From: Climacium dendroides
Taxonomy: Eukaryota; Streptophyta; Bryopsida; Hypnales; Climaciaceae
Reading direction: 5' to 3'
DNA length: 64,000 nucleotides
Assembly: GCA_950106755.1 (NCBI GenBank)
Contig: OX467089.1
Location: 25,773,345 to 25,837,344 of the forward strand
Under the pieces are notes generated by a model that searched no databases, was not told the origin of the DNA, and worked only from the letters and a program-made list of their open reading frames with translations. The position numbers and the translations under genes are program-made. Shown here one piece after another: positions 24,770-37,259 of this stretch (its first letter is position 1; each line of letters begins with the position of its first letter).

Positions 24770-27700
24770 CCCCAATCGCCAATCAACTCGCCAAATCGCG
24801 CAGAACCGAATTAATTACCATAAAAAAAAACTCCTTCATAAATTCATAACTGGAGGAATCAGAGTCCATGAGAAAGTGTGCAATGTGCATGAAACAATTT
24901 GCTTACCATGATGCAAAAGCTTGAATGCATCAACTCATGATCGGGGTTACGCTTCAAATGCTTGAAGCGGCGCAGTAGGGAGTCTGGGACAACTCTGAAG
25001 CAAGATTCAACCTGGGCGGGCCGGGTTCCACTACGATATACACTCCGCCATGCTACACTAAATCTGTACTTGAGTGTCACCCATACTAATTGATTTACTT
25101 ACTCAAGGCTATAACTCTTTTACAAAAGATGAATATTTTTATAATAATATTCAAACATAGTTAAAAATATTCATCAAGAATAAAAATTTATAAGCATTTT
25201 TACATCGATTAGTGTAGGTGACACTAAATATAATTATTAGCATAGTGCTATAAGCCTTCTATGGGAGGATAATATTTTGGAGTTTCATTCCAAATCCTTA
25301 CTTTGGGAAAAAAGTAGATTCAAATTATATACCACAAATGATAGAATTTGAAAATTTGGAATTTGTATTTGGAATCCTAGACCCTAAAATAAGCAAATTA
25401 GATCATAAAATACATGGGGAAAAAAATGTGATGTCCTGCCTCTAAAGTTATTCTACAAGTTATATTATAATCTAATACTTTTGTAGTGAATAGAAATGAA
25501 ATTGAATATTGTGTGCAGTTTAATAATGCGTTTCATTAAAAGGAATTTGACCCATTTGAAATGTGTATCTGAATTTCAAATAATAAAATCTAATTTTATA
25601 ATGAGATTTATAAAGTTGAAGCATTGTTTGAAACACAATTGAACATATTTTTGATAGTGTTGATTATCTAAAACATAATTTTTTATCAAAAAAATATATT
25701 GCAAATACTTCAAAGTATAGTATTGATTTTAATTCATACTCACATTATTTTCTTCAAATATTTTTTTATATTACTAGAGTAGTTAGGCATTGTATTTGTA
25801 AGTTAAAATATTAAATATATTGATTTATAATCATTAGGCTAATAGGCATGAGTAATTTTATAAATGCTATCTTGATTATGTATACTTGTTCAAAAGTAGT
25901 CAATTAACAAAAAAAAATTAAGTTGTAGACTTGTATTATATTTTCTTATGTAAGTTGATATTTATTCATGCATTCAATGAGTTGTTGTGAGTTGTATTCT
26001 TTTTTGTTTTCTTCACATAAATCTATATTAAATCTTTTGAGTGGATAGCTACCCACAGAAGACAATTCAATTAGTTTTAGATTATTGTTTATTTTTTTGA
26101 GTGGACAATTCATTGTATTACACCTCCACTTCCAAAATGAATTAGTTAATTCATATTGCTAATTGGTAAGTACCCCCATACAAATATTTGTATTTTTAAG
26201 AGCAATCTAGCTACAAATCAATATGTAAGATATTAGTGGGATTTCCATATGTCTTTCATATCCGTATTCTATATGGATATGTATACATTCCATATATATC
26301 TATATCCCATATCTCTAATGTTTTCTGTATTTGTCTCTCTCTCTATTCTAGAATATCTATATCCCACGATATCCACATCCATATTATTTATTTTTCACAT
26401 TGGAGGGGGAAGAATTATTGTTTACGAGATCAATGGCTCTCAATTTTTATAAAGAGAGAAGGTGCATTAATTATAACCTGGAGGGGGATGCATCATCACA
26501 AGAGATAGTCTCCAAAAATAATAGTTTAACAAGTTAATGGTACTTTACAAACCAATTCTTCCCAAATTTTAAGGAAAATTGAAATTGAAATAGAATGAGG
26601 TTAATAAAGAGTTTTTGTATGAAATGCATTTTGTCTACCTTTATTGAATGTGGTAGAAAAAAATTCTAATCTTGTATAATTTAAAATTTAAAATAAAAAA
26701 TACGTAATATTTTTTCATATACTATAAGTAGTTTATATTAATCAAAAGTACTTATGTATTCATATTTTAAAATATCAAAATATTGCAGAACTTTTTGTAC
26801 ATGTTTTATTCACGTTTTTTGAAAGCAAATGATATGGAATGATTGTAAATTGTAGTCATTTGGAATGTCTAAATGATGTTTTGCCAAAGTATTGGTATTA
26901 ACACTTTGAATAATTGTATGTGTGCGACACATGCTTTTTAATCTTGATGTTGATAATTCCCACTTTGCACTTGTAGACAATCTTTTCATTTCTAAATAGA
27001 CAACTTTATCAATTTGAAGGTTTGAAATTGTTAATGGATACAGTAAAAACAATCTTTTTTGGTTCTTATTCATGATAAAGCAATATAGTACAAGGTAATG
27101 CTTATTAATACCATTTAGATTAAATGTTATTTCATTTTAAAAAAACTTAAGACCAATTCAATGAATTGTACATATTGCAGCTAATTGAATTAGAAATTGG
27201 ATCCATGTCACAAGTTCTATTTGATTTTTTCCAATCTTTATTTTTTTGTGAATGCTTCTATTAGAGTCTATAATGATTCAATGTTATCATTATTATATAA
27301 ACAAGCATTAGAAAATCTTATCATAGATCTTCTTTATTTTGTTTAAAAATTCTACTCAAATATATGTCTTTAGATCAATTGAAGTAGTTGTTTTAAGAAA
27401 TCACTTGCTCCATTAACCAATCACATGCAACATAATTTATAGTATAAAGATCTAATAGCATGTCAATTTTAACTTTTATTATTGTAAATAATCCCATTGT
27501 TTTTTGTGGATTGTAAAGAAGTTTAAACAATAATGATAAAGAATGATGAAAAATATAAATAGTTTTTAAATGAAATTCATTGAATACTTTTATATTATAT
27601 GCATCTATATCTTTGTTTTAAAATATATGAGAGATTGTACAATGATTGGGAGGTGATTTGAGGCACAATGAATTAATTGTATTGGCATTTGTTATTATAT

Positions 27701-28900
27701 GAGATGCCTTTGTAAACCTATTTAGTATATCAATAAATCCTTTATCATTTTATTGCATAAATCTTTTAAATTTGTAACATTTTATAAAACCATCTCACAA
27801 TTTGGTACTAAAGAATCATGAGAGAAAATTTGGACTCTTTATAGGATTGAGATCAAGGCTTTTTTTTTAACTAGTGTCCCTCTTGTTGTCCTCATTACAG
27901 AGGCCAATTTTTAAAGGGATGAAGCCAGATAGGTCAAATTTCTAACAATCTGGCAAAATTTTGCTCGAAAAAAAAGCCTTAGTTGAGATACGTCACTAAG
28001 CTATGCAAATTCAAGAAATAAAAAAATATTTAAAAAAAAAACAATTTAAGTAAATTACAATTTGATATGGCATCTAGGTAATTATATGGTCCATGATTTT
28101 TAATATATTTATTATTTTTAAATATTTTTTTATTTTTTTAATATTTGTACATCTACCTAGATGAGAAAGGATCCTTTAAGAGTATCTAGATTTTCTCCAA
28201 TGTAAGTTCATCATCTATAACTTGCAGAGCTTGATAAAAATCACCATAAACAATGACATCTAGTTCACTAAATTTTTGTTTGAATATGTTTGATAGATTA
28301 AAGTCTTTGATTGATTGCATTCATCATCCTTGTTCCTAAATATGATACTTCATTTATAACTATTGTAAAGATTAATTACTCATATTGATCAAGCAAGCAA
28401 TTTTACCATGCACTACAAATGTATTCTTACATCTCCCTCAAAAATTGCATTTCTATCTTATAAGCTTATAGAAGCCAACCATTGGTTATAAATTAGTTGT
28501 AGCATTAGTACAAGGTTACAGAAGGTAATGTTGCTAATTTTAAACATGTAATTTGTTAATTAAATTAATCCAACTTTCTAAATTCTTTTTCAACTTGTGG
28601 CATTATCCCAAGTATTGAAATGAATTGTATGGGCCAAAGACCCCCACCCCCTAACTAGGAAGTCCTTAAAGTAATCATCTACCGATTGATTTGCTGTTTG
28701 GGTCTCTATAAGCATCCCCATCATTGATGGTACATTGAAGAATGTAATTTGTACATTGGAGAAAACAATATATACCTTTGTGCTAAAAAAATGCCTTTAA
28801 AGATATGACACTTTTAGAACCTCCTACCTTTAATTAATCCTTTTTTATAACTTGAGGAAAAATGTTGGAACTTATCATTTAGCATGTACCACCGATGATA
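24770..28900. other. AT-rich intergenic DNA
   Basis: The first 300 bases are the likely promoter of the FAM185A-like gene. The rest is very AT-rich with no recognised gene. Near 26235-26390 is a stretch rich in tat/atcc words (ccatatg, atatctatatccca), a degenerate microsatellite. Confidence 0.5.
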
Positions 28901-29034
28901 ATATTAGAAAACTTTGAATTCATAATTGGAATCAAAGACCCCAAAGAAGTACTCAATTTTTTACAATTCTTCCCTTATTTTACAGATTTTTACAATTAAT
29001 ATTTCCCATGGAGAACCTAGCTGGGGGCAATGCA

Positions 29035-29271
29035 GGCCAGGGAAGATTGACCCCCTTATTGCCCCGTGTTTTAACCCTGGAGAAAACACTGAAATTTTTT
29101 ATTTGCTTCCCATCACAAAATTTGAAAATTTTGAATTCATATTTGCAATCAGAGGCCTCTAAATTAGTTGAGATATGCGAAGAAATACAAAATTGATGCG
29201 GCACAAAATAGGTGACAATTTTTACATTTACCCTTGAATGGGGCAATAAGGGGGTCAATCCTCCCTGGCCG
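29035..29271. mobile_element. Inverted-repeat element, about 237 bp (MITE-like)
   Basis: The arm at 29035-29067 (ggccagggaagattgacccc, then cttattgcccc) recurs inverted at 29240-29271 with one or two mismatches. The arms are far more GC-rich than the AT-rich centre. There is no ORF of note. It sits immediately upstream of the CPP1-like gene's leader. The superfamily is unknown. Confidence 0.75.
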
Positions 29272-29289
29272 GCAAGGGTTTATGGCAAG

Positions 29290-30170
29290 CCCTTATCGGA
29301 TACCTTAGATGAAAACCCTATTCACACAAGCTCCAGTGTGTCTCTCCACTGAGGTTTATCCATTTCCCCAAGAGCTCACTCTTGCTCGAAGCTTTTACGA
29401 CGTCGGACGTTGGGGCGCCAGCCAGCCGGGGCTCCCGAATACAATCCTCCCACGACCAAATGAGACTCTGAATTTCAATGGCGTTCTAACAGGTACAATG
29501 TCTGCCTTTCGCTTATCTTATCCCGCTCGCACATGCGCTGAATTCGGTTTTATAGAAATCCATGGGGATGCTAGCATGCTTTAGTGGTGAACGTTGCAGT
29601 CTTTGAGGCTGGGATGTGCTTCCCTACCATCTTGTCAGGCGCACCTTTCTTTCGTTTCGGTGAGCGGGTTTGGGGTTTTGGAGATTTGGAGATAATTTGG
29701 CGTTTCGCTCAACTGCCTTGAATTAGGGTTTGAGAGGAATTCGAACGTGTTTGTGCCGATATCGTTTTTTCAGTTCATTCATGAATGTGATATTGGGCAT
29801 TCTGTCGTTTTGTTGTTTTTATGTCTTTTGTGGAATTGAGGAATGAGTTGCCCCTCGGAAAGAGACGCCAGAATTAGGTTCAGGTGATATGATGGTTGAG
29901 ATTGCTCTGGAGTTGCGACTATTTGGAAGTTAGGTCGCGGACCTCCCAACGAGGTCTTAGGGTCCACGGCGGGCTGAAATTGACATAATTGGTGAGAGAC
30001 GTAATGCACCTCTGAATTGGTGGCCATTCTGTTTTTCCCTAACGAGGTTTTGTTTGTTTGTTTCTTCTTTGTGTGACGTGAGCAGAATACTTATGGTCAG
30101 ACCGCTCGTGTACCCTCGTTGCGAGGAGAAGACTGGTTGAGAGTCTTTCCTTCTTCCTCATCCTTCCAGG
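29290..30170 (+). promoter_or_regulatory. Promoter / 5' leader of the CPP1-like gene, probable leader intron
   Basis: Composition becomes balanced here. A pyrimidine tract (ccttcttcctcatccttccag) ends one base before the ATG at 30171, an excellent 3' splice site. The 5' leader is therefore probably split. A candidate donor is aacag/gtacaa near 29491. This is inference from sequence only. Confidence 0.45.
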
Positions 30171-30986
30171 ATGGCCACAGTATACGAAGCAATCATGAAC
30201 TATTCTCTTAGAATGGCTACCACGAACAGAATGAGTGGAGTAGCCACGAGCGTCGCCGCTTTCCCTCACCCTCTCCACTCTCACAGATTACGCCCCCGCA
30301 AACTCGTACTTCGTATGCCGAAGGGACTCGTCTGCCGCGCAGTGGATGCTTCCTATGGAGGCCCGGAATCATCATCCAGCCCGCAAGTGTTCCCTCGCGT
30401 CAACGTCCGGGATCCCTTCAAGCGCTTGGGCGTCTCGCCCGACGCTTCCACGGAGGAGATTCGTGAAGCAAAAAACTACTTGAGCGAACAGTACCACAGC
30501 CACGAGAAGAGCCGCGAGAGTATCGAAGCGGCGTACGAGAAGATCATCATGGAGAGTTACCGGGCGAGGAAAGCTTCCAAGATTAACCTGAAGAGCAATC
30601 TGAAGAAGAAAGTGGACGAGTCGCCACCATGGATACGAGCGCTGTTCAACATGGTGGATGTGCCGAAGAAAGAGGTCATCGGACAACGAGCTGCTCTGTT
30701 TTTTTTACTCGGAGTCTGGAGTGTGTTCAACCCTGCGGAAGGGGGACCGGCGTTTCAGGTAGCGGTTTCGCTTGCAGCTTGTGTTTATTTCATCAATGAC
30801 AGGCTGAAGAGCCTGGGCAGGGCTTTTGTTTTAGGGTTGGGAGCTTTGGCCGTGGGGTGGATCTTCGGGTCGGTGTTGATCCCTGTCGTGCCCTCAATGC
30901 TCATTCCCAGAACGTGGTCATTAGAGCTTACCACGGCGCTCATCTCGTACGTTTTCTTGTGGTTTTCGTGCACGTTTTTGAAATAG
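30171..30986 (+). CDS. CPP1-like / DUF3353 chloroplast J-like membrane protein
   Basis: The 271-residue reading frame is intronless. Residues 1-57 look like a chloroplast transit peptide (basic, Ser/Thr-rich, few acids, ending near LVCRA). Residues 81-127 form the J-like domain (DPFKRLGVSPDASTEEIREA ... IEAAYEKIIMES); it lacks the HPD triplet of true DnaJ proteins, as in the CPP1 family. Four hydrophobic segments follow at about 173-187, 194-209, 217-240 and 253-270. CPP1 is a holdase-type chaperone for protochlorophyllide oxidoreductase in plastid membranes. Several plant paralogs exist, so the exact partner of this copy is uncertain. The second in-frame Met codons at residues 9 and 15 are less likely starts because the pyrimidine tract lies directly upstream of the first. 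Confidence 0.88.
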   Translation: MATVYEAIMNYSLRMATTNRMSGVATSVAAFPHPLHSHRLRPRKLVLRMPKGLVCRAVDASYGGPESSSSPQVFPRVNVRDPFKRLGVSPDASTEEIREAKNYLSEQYHSHEKSRESIEAAYEKIIMESYRARKASKINLKSNLKKKVDESPPWIRALFNMVDVPKKEVIGQRAALFFLLGVWSVFNPAEGGPAFQVAVSLAACVYFINDRLKSLGRAFVLGLGALAVGWIFGSVLIPVVPSMLIPRTWSLELTTALISYVFLWFSCTFLK

Positions 30987-30989
30987 ATA

Positions 30990-31900
30990 AAGGAAGAAAG
31001 GGGTGCTTGTGAGGTTGGCGGCAGAGGAATCGAGGCCTGAGCTTTGTTGTCATGCACATTTTTTGGGGGAATTTGAAAGAGATGCTGCAAACCGCTGCAA
31101 ATGCAGAGTAGAGAACACAATATCCTCTTCTATCTCATTTGATGGCATAAGGCAAATGTTAGAAAAACAAAATTGTATGAGAGTACAGCAACTTCTGCCA
31201 GGCTCCATTCGAGATTGTAAACTAATCTGATTCACCTGCTGCAATATGAAAGCAGTTGGTATTCATACTCACCTGTATACGCAAGTAATTATCATGACGA
31301 CATTGCTCATAAAAGGTGTTGGAGAGGTTGTAGTTCACAATGTCTTGTGAGGCCATCAGCAGCATGTCAAGTATTGGGACGTTCCCTTTGTGTTATATCC
31401 AAGAAAGAGTCCCCCATGTGGCAGTAGTCTTTGAACTATAGCTCACAGTTGTTTTTCCCGTGCCTAGAGAGAGAACCGAGAGTTCTTCATATTTCTATAC
31501 ACATTCCACAATTTAAGAGATGAGTCAAGTGCTATAACAGTCGGTTCAAAGCAAATTTCTAGCAAAGATTGAAATCTAGATCGTCGTTCTTTGTTGTTTC
31601 TTTTTTATGGACAGAAGATGCTACAATTCCAGCATAAATGACCCAGCAATGAAAACTAAAATGGATGACATTGGACCAAAATCATTACGCACAAGGGTCT
31701 CTGAAGCTGAGGGAAATTATAAGCATTGCAACGCAATATTCCTAACCTTCAACCAAAACCGCAGGAAAAAGTAGTAAAGAGTCTGTACCGGTGGTTCTGT
31801 TGGAATCATCTCTCGGGAGCTCGAGGACAGTCATGAAAGCCTAAATGTCACAAAAACAATGAGTGCATTGTCAATAAATGGCATTTTGGACATCGTATCG
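30990..31900. other. 3' flank and intergenic DNA
   Basis: The first few hundred bases are the probable 3' untranslated region of the CPP1-like gene. No other gene or repeat is supported. Confidence 0.45.
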
Positions 31901-31914
31901 TGGCATTCAACACT

Positions 31915-32442
31915 CGTTGACATCGAAAAACGTGAGTATGCGCATGAGAAACCCACAGGGTTGTGGCACAGGGTTGTTTGCACAAATTTCCCCCATCCAC
32001 CATGTTGAACTCTCTCTTTACTCCATCATCAGTCATTGCGCTGAAGTAATAGGGCGCCAAATATGTTGGCGCTGCTGAGGTTGCTCGACAAACGTCACGA
32101 ATGAAGCAACCTGGGATCTCCTCTGATTTGACCTTGGTGCAGAGACAAACCACAATTAATTTTGGTAGTAGGGCCTAACGGTGTATGGCAAGCAAGCGCT
32201 GGATTTTAAATCCTCAACCAATTCATCTAAGAAAATGTAGGTGTGCAGTTATTTCAGTATTCAGGAAGTCACTCTTCTAAATACTGTTGTATCACGTGCA
32301 TTTTATTACCTGCGCTGCTGAGAACTGGACAGAAATCTGGTAGTTGATGTCGTAAGAGGGCACAATGACAGCCTTGACGGTCTCTGAAAGCTTCAAGTCT
32401 CCAAATATCTCCTTCACTGATAGCTTTTCAAGAGAAGTTGAG
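31915..32442 (-). pseudogene. Patatin-like phospholipase fragment, frameshifted
   Basis: Two minus-strand exons are visible. 32310-32442 reads LEKLSVKEIFGDLKLSETV ... VIVPSYDINYQISVQFSAAQ. The next, starting at 32132, reads VKSEEIPGCFIRDVCRATSA then APTYLAPYYF ... REFNMVDGG, joined by a GT..AG intron in phase. This is the C-terminal half of a plant patatin catalytic domain, ending at the Asp of the catalytic DGG motif. Right after DGG (about 31987-31994) one extra base shifts the frame: the ANNPV that should follow is readable one base over. The N-terminal part with the oxyanion loop and GxSxG serine is absent upstream. It is a remnant, not a working lipase. Confidence 0.8.
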
Positions 32443-32449
32443 CTACAAG

Positions 32450-32790
32450 ATTCGCAACAAAATCCCTAAAGACGGCGAAGCTTTGACACCCCCAGTGTGT
32501 CTTCTTGTAAGTAGTTGATTTTTCCTCTTCTAAAAGTTCTCCTTGTTGAATGGACCCTCCTTTGGAACGGCGAAGCTTTGGTTATAAGGTTCACAAAAGT
32601 TTGGCATTTTTTAACAATTATCCTCATGACAACAAAGTTTTGATTATAGGGCCTAGAAAAGTTTTGCATTCTTTACAAGATATCAAACGATTCCTTACCT
32701 TAGTTTCCAAATGTTCATGAGACGATATTCTCGTTAGTTTCCAAATATTTATGATCTTCCACTAATGAAAATTAGTCTAGATAAGAACCT
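32450..32790. other. Spacer next to the patatin remnant
   Basis: Contains small repeated words (ggcgaagctttg near 32472 and 32570; agtttccaaat...atgat near 32702 and 32736) but no recognisable exon of the patatin gene. Nothing else is supported. Confidence 0.4.
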
Positions 32791-32793
32791 GTG

Positions 32794-32961
32794 CAGTACA
32801 CAGAGTAGTTTTAAGCCTAGTTAGCCAAGCATCTCAGGCTCCATTTAGCCAAAATAGAAACCAAAACCGAGCTAGTCCAGTACACAGAGTAGTTTTAAGC
32901 CTAGTTAGCCAAGCATCTCAAGCTCCATTTAGCCAAAATAGAAACCAAAACCCAGCTAGTC
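32794..32961. repeat. Tandem duplication, 84-bp unit, two copies
   Basis: The copies at 32794-32877 and 32878-32961 are nearly identical (cagtacacagagtagtttta ... gaaaccaaaac). This indicates a recent duplication. Confidence 0.95.
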
Positions 32962-33029
32962 CAGATCAAAATCCATTCAACTTTATCAATCCAACCGGCC
33001 AAATCAAGTAATCAATCCAGTTAGCCAGA

Positions 33030-33280
33030 CCCAGGGGTAGTTGGATATCGGGAGATATCAGAAGCAATCGAGTATTTGGGGAGTATCGGGAGCAATCGGA
33101 TATGGGGCAGGGGTATCAAAAGTAGTTGAATATGGGGGAGGGGTATCAGGAGCAGTCAGGTATCGGGAGTAGTCGGGTGTTAGGGGGATATCGGGAGCAG
33201 TTAGGTATCGAGGGGGGTATTTGGAGTAGTCATATATTGAGAGGGATATTAGAGAGTAGTCAGAGGTCTAGGTAGTAGAG
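33030..33280. repeat. Degenerate G-rich minisatellite
   Basis: Many imperfect copies of ggtatcgggagcagtcggg-like units, with spacing varying from about 15 to 35 bases. The plus strand is G-rich and C-poor here. Confidence 0.8.
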
Positions 33281-33299
33281 AGTCTAGGGCATTCAGGAG

Positions 33300-34150
33300 T
33301 CTAGAAGTCTCTTAAGATTCAAAATTTAAAGACACCAAAGAATACAAAACAACAACAAAAGCAAGGGAAAGGGGAGAAAAAGAGACAACACCTCCACGTG
33401 CCACACTTGCACAACACCCGCCAAAATCCTAACTCTCTCACCAACAAAACGAACTACAAGCAATGGAGGGGGATTGGAGGAGAAGAAGTTGAAATATGGG
33501 ATGAGGAGGAGAGAGAAGATAAATAGTGCTCTAGTCATAGAATTAGGTAGAATTAGGAAGAAAATTTAGAGAAGTCTTTGTGACCATTAGGAGGAGGAGG
33601 ATGACACAAAGGAGAAATATATAAGAGGGGAGAAGATCCCATTAAGTCTCTTGGAGTTTGAGTTTATAGTTGTAAGACCACCATAAATACATTTGGTGGA
33701 ATAATACTAGTGTAGAAAAAGGGAGGGGAAAGAAAAGGAAGGAAGAAGAAGAAGGAAGTTAGAACGTTAGAGTGTATTAGTTTATAAACAAGTGGTGAGT
33801 TTGGAAAAATAAATAAACAAAGAAATACCATGGAACACGAGGATGCGTACGTGGATGTGGATGTGGACGTGGATGAGGTTATTTCTAACATTGGTAGTGA
33901 TGAGGTGAGTCATTGAGCTAATCTTTGGTGGATTTTTCCTAATTAGCTCTTGATCTTTGTAATTATCATTTAATCCATGTTAGCAGACAAGGATTAGCGA
34001 GGGGTAGAATTTTAAATTCAAAAGTTTATAGATTAGGAGGAGGGATTTTTGGAAACATATTACACTTGAGATTTGGCTTTGATCTCAGCTTTGATTTGAT
34101 TGTATTAGGTTAAGTTGAGCGGTAATGGATAAGAGGGATGAAGGTTAATT
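33300..34150. other. Purine-rich intergenic DNA
   Basis: The plus strand is purine-rich (aggaggaggagg, gaaggaagaagaagaagg) with a short gtggatgtggatgtgg repeat near 33850. The minus-strand ORFs in it are pyrimidine-tract artefacts. Confidence 0.5.
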
Positions 34151-34159
34151 GACTTCATC

Positions 34160-34990
34160 CAAAAGGAACAACATACAAAATTTAGTAGTAGGAATTTAGG
34201 AGTAGAAATTGAGAATTAATTTAGAAAGTAAAAATTTAGAAGTTGAAGATTAGAGTAAAAATCTAAAAGTTATAATTTAGAATAAATCTTGGAAGTTAAG
34301 TAAAAAATTGGAGTTAGAATTTAAAATAGAAATTTAGAGTAAACTTTTAGGAAGTAAAATTTAGAGTTAAACATCAAAAGGTAGAAATTTGGAGTTAAAC
34401 ATCAAAAGATAGAAATTTGGAGTTAAACATCAAAAGGTAGAAATTTGGAGTTAAACATCAAAAGGTAGAAATTTGGAGTTAAACTGTGGAGGTAAAAGAT
34501 AAAGATAAACTTTTGGAAGGTAGGAATTAGGGGGTAAATTTCAAAAGTTAAAAGTTTAGGAGTTAAAAGTTAGGAATAAACTTTAGGAGTTAAAATTTAA
34601 GAGTAAATTTTAGAAGTCAAAATTTAGAGATTTAAATTTTAAAGTTCAACCCTAGAGTTAATTTAGAAGGTAGAAATTAGAGTTAGATTTAGAAGTTAAA
34701 ATTTGGGGTAGATTTTTAGGAGTTAAAAATTAGGGTTACCTTTGGGAAGCAAACTTAGGAGTTAAATTATAAAATTAAAATTGTAGATTCAAAGTTAGAG
34801 AGTAGAAGTTAGAATTTTAAAGTTAATTTTAGAAGTTCAAACTTGGAAGTAAGTTAGAAGGTAAAACTGGAAATTTAATTAGAAATAGAACTTAGAGTCA
34901 GTTTAGGAGTAAAATCCTAGGAACTAATTACTCAAAGTTAAGTCCAGAGGTTAAAACCTAAAATTAAACTGGGAGGCTAAAAAGTAGAGG
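34160..34990. repeat. Diverged minisatellite with a 28-bp homogenised core
   Basis: About 800 bases are built of variants of agaagttaaaatttagagtt. At about 34380-34490 four near-perfect copies of a 28-bp unit occur (gtagaaatttggagttaaac then atcaaaag). The flanks are older, diverged copies of the same theme. Confidence 0.85.
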
Positions 34991-35189
34991 GTAGTTTAGG
35001 GGATCATAGAAAGAACATAGGAGGTCCAATTTAATTAGTTAGGATTGTTTAAAATGGCACAAATTGCTCTTGACCTAGGATAGATAGTTAGGATGGTAGC
35101 ATTTTACTTTTAGATTCCCATAACCCGTGATCATTGACCGTTAGCTTGGAAGCCGTATCACTCACATTTCTAGGCATTTCTTTTGCCAT

Positions 35190-35770
35190 CCACGAAATTT
35201 AGGAAACACTAGAAAAGATTCATTGCTTGAAAGGCATAATGAATTGATGCTAGATATCCTTAGATGAAATTAAATTGATTCACCAAGAGCCTAATTGTGC
35301 TCGATTATTTACCAAAAGGGGATAAATAAGCACTCACATGATGGTGCATTTGCTGGAAGCCTAGACTAGGTCGTTTAAAATTGTTTTGAAAACTGACAAG
35401 CAAATATATCTTGATGAGAAAAAAAAACAAATAGGACCTTGAAGCAACACAGCTCGATTGTTTTGATTGTCGTCAATGACGGCCAAGAAGACATCAAGAT
35501 GACAAGGACGGCCATAGCGACTCCAAGGACCAGAAGTTGCTTCCCTTGAAAGACTTACTACTTAGCTCCAGCTAATTAGGAGTATTGTTTGAGTACTAAG
35601 AACATTTGGCAGTTGGTACGCCAATACTTGTTCAACCCAAACCAACACATGTCTTTGGAATTTCCGCGAAAGAGATTGCCAAGTACCTATTCTTCTATTG
35701 GAAGGTGGTACTTGCCGCTTGGAGGTTCAAAAACGCTTACATCCAAGCGTAATTTGTTGCCAAGCGCCCT
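35190..35770 (+). repeat. Degenerate coding repeat, copy 1
   Basis: This segment resembles 37260-37790 along its length: an aagattcattgcttgaaagg-like block, then aaataagcactcacatgatg, then a coding-like block. Near 35680-35755 one frame reads EIAKYLFFYWKVVLAAWRFK then NAYIQA. The protein family is not recognised and the frame is broken, so it is probably a decayed transposon gene. Confidence 0.6.
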
Positions 35771-36364
35771 TCCTACCACACTTTTAGTCCCCTCACCGAG
35801 GTACCCTTATGTTGGCATCCAATATAAGGCCCTAACCCCCCTTTGTAATGAATTTAGACGGTACTGACCTTCTTAGCAAAAATTATGGATAAATAAAGTT
35901 TAGCCTATAGGGGTCTAGTTAAACTTCATCCATGCCTTTGGACACCTTTTTAATTTTGTTTTAACTTTGAATTTTAGTCTTTAGCCTTACGTTACTAACT
36001 TCTAGCTGAATTTCAAATTTGAACTTAATGGATGATTTTCAACTAACTCTATCCATGTCTTAGCTTAAACTTCATTCTTCTTTTTCTTCTAAGATCTTGA
36101 GGATTTTTTCTAAATTTGGACTAGTTTTGGACTTTTCTTAGTTCTTTTTATATATTTCTAAATTTAACTTTCTTTCTTTGTGAAGTTTAAGTTGATTTGA
36201 CTTGCTACTTCCTTGTTATTAAATGTGTTGAATCACTTTTAATTAGTTACTATTTTTAGATTTCTTATGTTTGTTCTTCGAAGAATTTAATCCTTAAAGA
36301 CTTTAATTTTATATTTACAAAAAAATAATTCACTTCTAATTTGAACTATCTCAGTGACAATTAT

Positions 36365-36410
36365 TGATGGATGAAGTTTGATTGCTAATCAATATTTCAA
36401 ACTTCATCCA
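36365..36410. repeat. Hairpin of the dispersed GGATGAAGTTT / AAACTTCATCC type
   Basis: The arms gatggatgaagtttga and caaacttcatccac are separated by about 20 bases. Similar arms occur near 37020, 57125, 59285 and 59728, always in the AT-rich repeat blocks. Confidence 0.6.
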
Positions 36411-37259
36411 CTATTTTCTACTAATCTACAATTTGAAATTAAATTTTTAATTCACTTTTGACTTTTAGAAGTGTTTTACTATCTAAGTTGGAAGTGATAT
36501 AATGAAGGGTGAGGAAAGGTTTGAAAGTCAATAGGATTAGATGAAAATCTTTGAAACACATTTAAAGCCATTAGAATTTAGATAAAATCATAATTGACTT
36601 GTAGAAGGATAAGAAATGATCAAAAGTCAATTATTGTTTAGGAATTTAGAATAGTTATTGTATAATATCAAAGGTCAACCTTTGGAATACAATATTGGAG
36701 TTAGAATAGTTTGAAAAAAAAGGAAGAAGATTAGAAAGAAAAGGAAGTAGTATAGTTCAAGTCCAAAACTTTGTATCAAAACACTATTTTTAAGCAGTGA
36801 GCAAAATTCTTAAATCACATCAACACATGGCATACGATGGAGAATTTGAAGGCATGTTTGACTACCTAAACTATAAGGTACGATTCTAAACATTTTATTT
36901 TTCATTAATTAGCAAAAATTAGTAGAATTTTAAGAGGACGGAAGCCTAAAACTAATTCACACTCATAATATTAAAACCTAGTTGTGCATGATTATTTACC
37001 AGGTGTAGATAAATAAATGATCACATGGATGAAGTTTAGATAGCTTCTTAAAGGCTCAAACTTCACCTGATTATAGTTTTTTGTAAAAATCTTTAAATCT
37101 TGCAAGTCTTATATTTTCAAAAATGGTATGATCTGAACTACAACTTAGAAATGTTAAATTTAGATTGTAGTTATTTTTATTAGAAAACCACAACAACTAA
37201 AAAACTTTGAGTTGTTTAGAATTGATTTTTGCAATTAAGGTAATTTTTGTGATTTCTTT

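Noticed and set aside
30039..31120. Minus-strand ORFs over the CPP1-like gene
   Set aside because: Shadows of a recognised plus-strand coding frame.
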